A stretch of 38,653 nt of DNA from an uncultured Oscillospiraceae bacterium (GTDB lineage: Bacteria > Bacillota > Clostridia > Oscillospirales > Acutalibacteraceae): positions 1 to 38,653 of the forward strand of contig URCA01000034.1 of assembly GCA_900546265.1 (NCBI GenBank), given 5' to 3'. The stretch's first letter is position 1; every line of letters starts with the position of its first letter. Under the pieces are notes generated by a model, which saw only the letters and a list, made by a program, of their open reading frames with translations, was not told where the DNA came from and did not search any database. The position numbers and the translations under genes are program-made. Of this stretch, positions 38,526 through 38,653 are shown in pieces.

Positions 38526-38556
38526 ATTATACCACAAGGCGGCGCGGAGCGCCGCC
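38526..38556 (-). promoter_or_regulatory. Lysozyme promoter and adjacent GC-rich hairpin
   Basis: TGGTATAAT on the minus strand (38526-38534) is an extended -10; no good -35 is seen. GGCGGCGC (38538-38545) pairs perfectly with GCGCCGCC (38549-38556) around GGA, directly upstream. The hairpin overlaps where the -35 would lie, so it may influence initiation or mark the end of an upstream transcript. Confidence 0.45.
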
Positions 38557-38568
38557 CTCCTTAGTTCG

Positions 38569-38653
38569 GAACGGCCTTGTCCGTTCCGGGGTGGTTCCAT
38601 GTTCTCCCAGCCGTCGGAAATCTTGGATTTCCGCTTACGGCGTGAGGTTATTA
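38569..38653 (+). repeat. Terminal 85-base repeat, right copy
   Basis: Same orientation as the copy at 1-85, differing at six positions. The first stem extends by two bases here to CGGAACGG (38567-38574) with CCGTTCCG (38581-38588) around CCTTGT. The second stem-loop is identical to the left copy apart from one bulge base. The copy runs to the window end, so its right border cannot be seen. It is upstream of the lysozyme gene, in the opposite orientation to it. Confidence 0.85.

Overview
The window looks like one contig of a GC-rich, spore-forming, anaerobic low-GC-phylum relative (Clostridia, most likely Oscillospirales/Ruminococcaceae-like). The evidence is the sporulation genes spoIIP and gpr, a PerR-rubrerythrin oxidative-stress pair, an oxygen-sensitive glycyl radical enzyme, an NAD(P)-linked [FeFe]-hydrogenase, strong GGAGG ribosome sites with several TTG starts, and Firmicutes-type leaders (L10 leader, SRP RNA upstream of dnaX). 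Taxonomy is inferred from gene content only.

Layout. 1-4.2 kb (+): membrane glycosyltransferase, lepA, perR, rubrerythrin. 4.2-6.6 kb (-): a doubly frameshifted HTH regulator, a small membrane protein, and spoIIP behind a good sigma-E promoter. 6.7-10.6 kb: a self-contained glycyl radical enzyme locus (activase and enzyme on -, divergent AraC regulator on +) whose substrate I cannot name. 10.7-12.8 kb (-): PadR / DUF1700 / DUF4097 operon with an operator of three phased half-sites. 12.9-16.3 kb: mnmE (+), DUF4430 lipoprotein (-), gpr (-), rpsT (+). 16.3-19.8 kb (+): SRP RNA, dnaX, ebfC-type gene, recR, smpB. 19.8-21.3 kb (-): cell-surface PIG-L-type deacetylase. 21.8-26.9 kb (+): five-gene hydrogenase operon (NuoE-like, HATPase, HndB-like, NuoF-like, HydA) behind a possible Rex site. 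27-27.6 kb: AbrB-like and XRE regulators, divergent. 27.8-31.7 kb (+): rpmG-secE-nusG-rplK-rplA, then an L10 leader and rplJ-rplL. 31.7-38.5 kb (-): S66/MccF-like peptidase, double-anchored lipoprotein, a SWIM-SNF2 helicase and a GH25 lysozyme lipoprotein.

The two ends carry an 85-base imperfect direct repeat (79/85 identical), with two strong stem-loops whose paired bases are unchanged between copies. This is probably a dispersed genomic element at which assembly stopped, and it is one of the most unusual signals here. The other leading candidates for something undescribed are the orphan glycyl radical enzyme with a GCWE active-site motif, and the surface-exposed enzymes and lipoproteins with Thr/Pro-rich stalks.

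Most genes are core housekeeping. No tRNA, rRNA, CRISPR array, IS element or phage module was seen.
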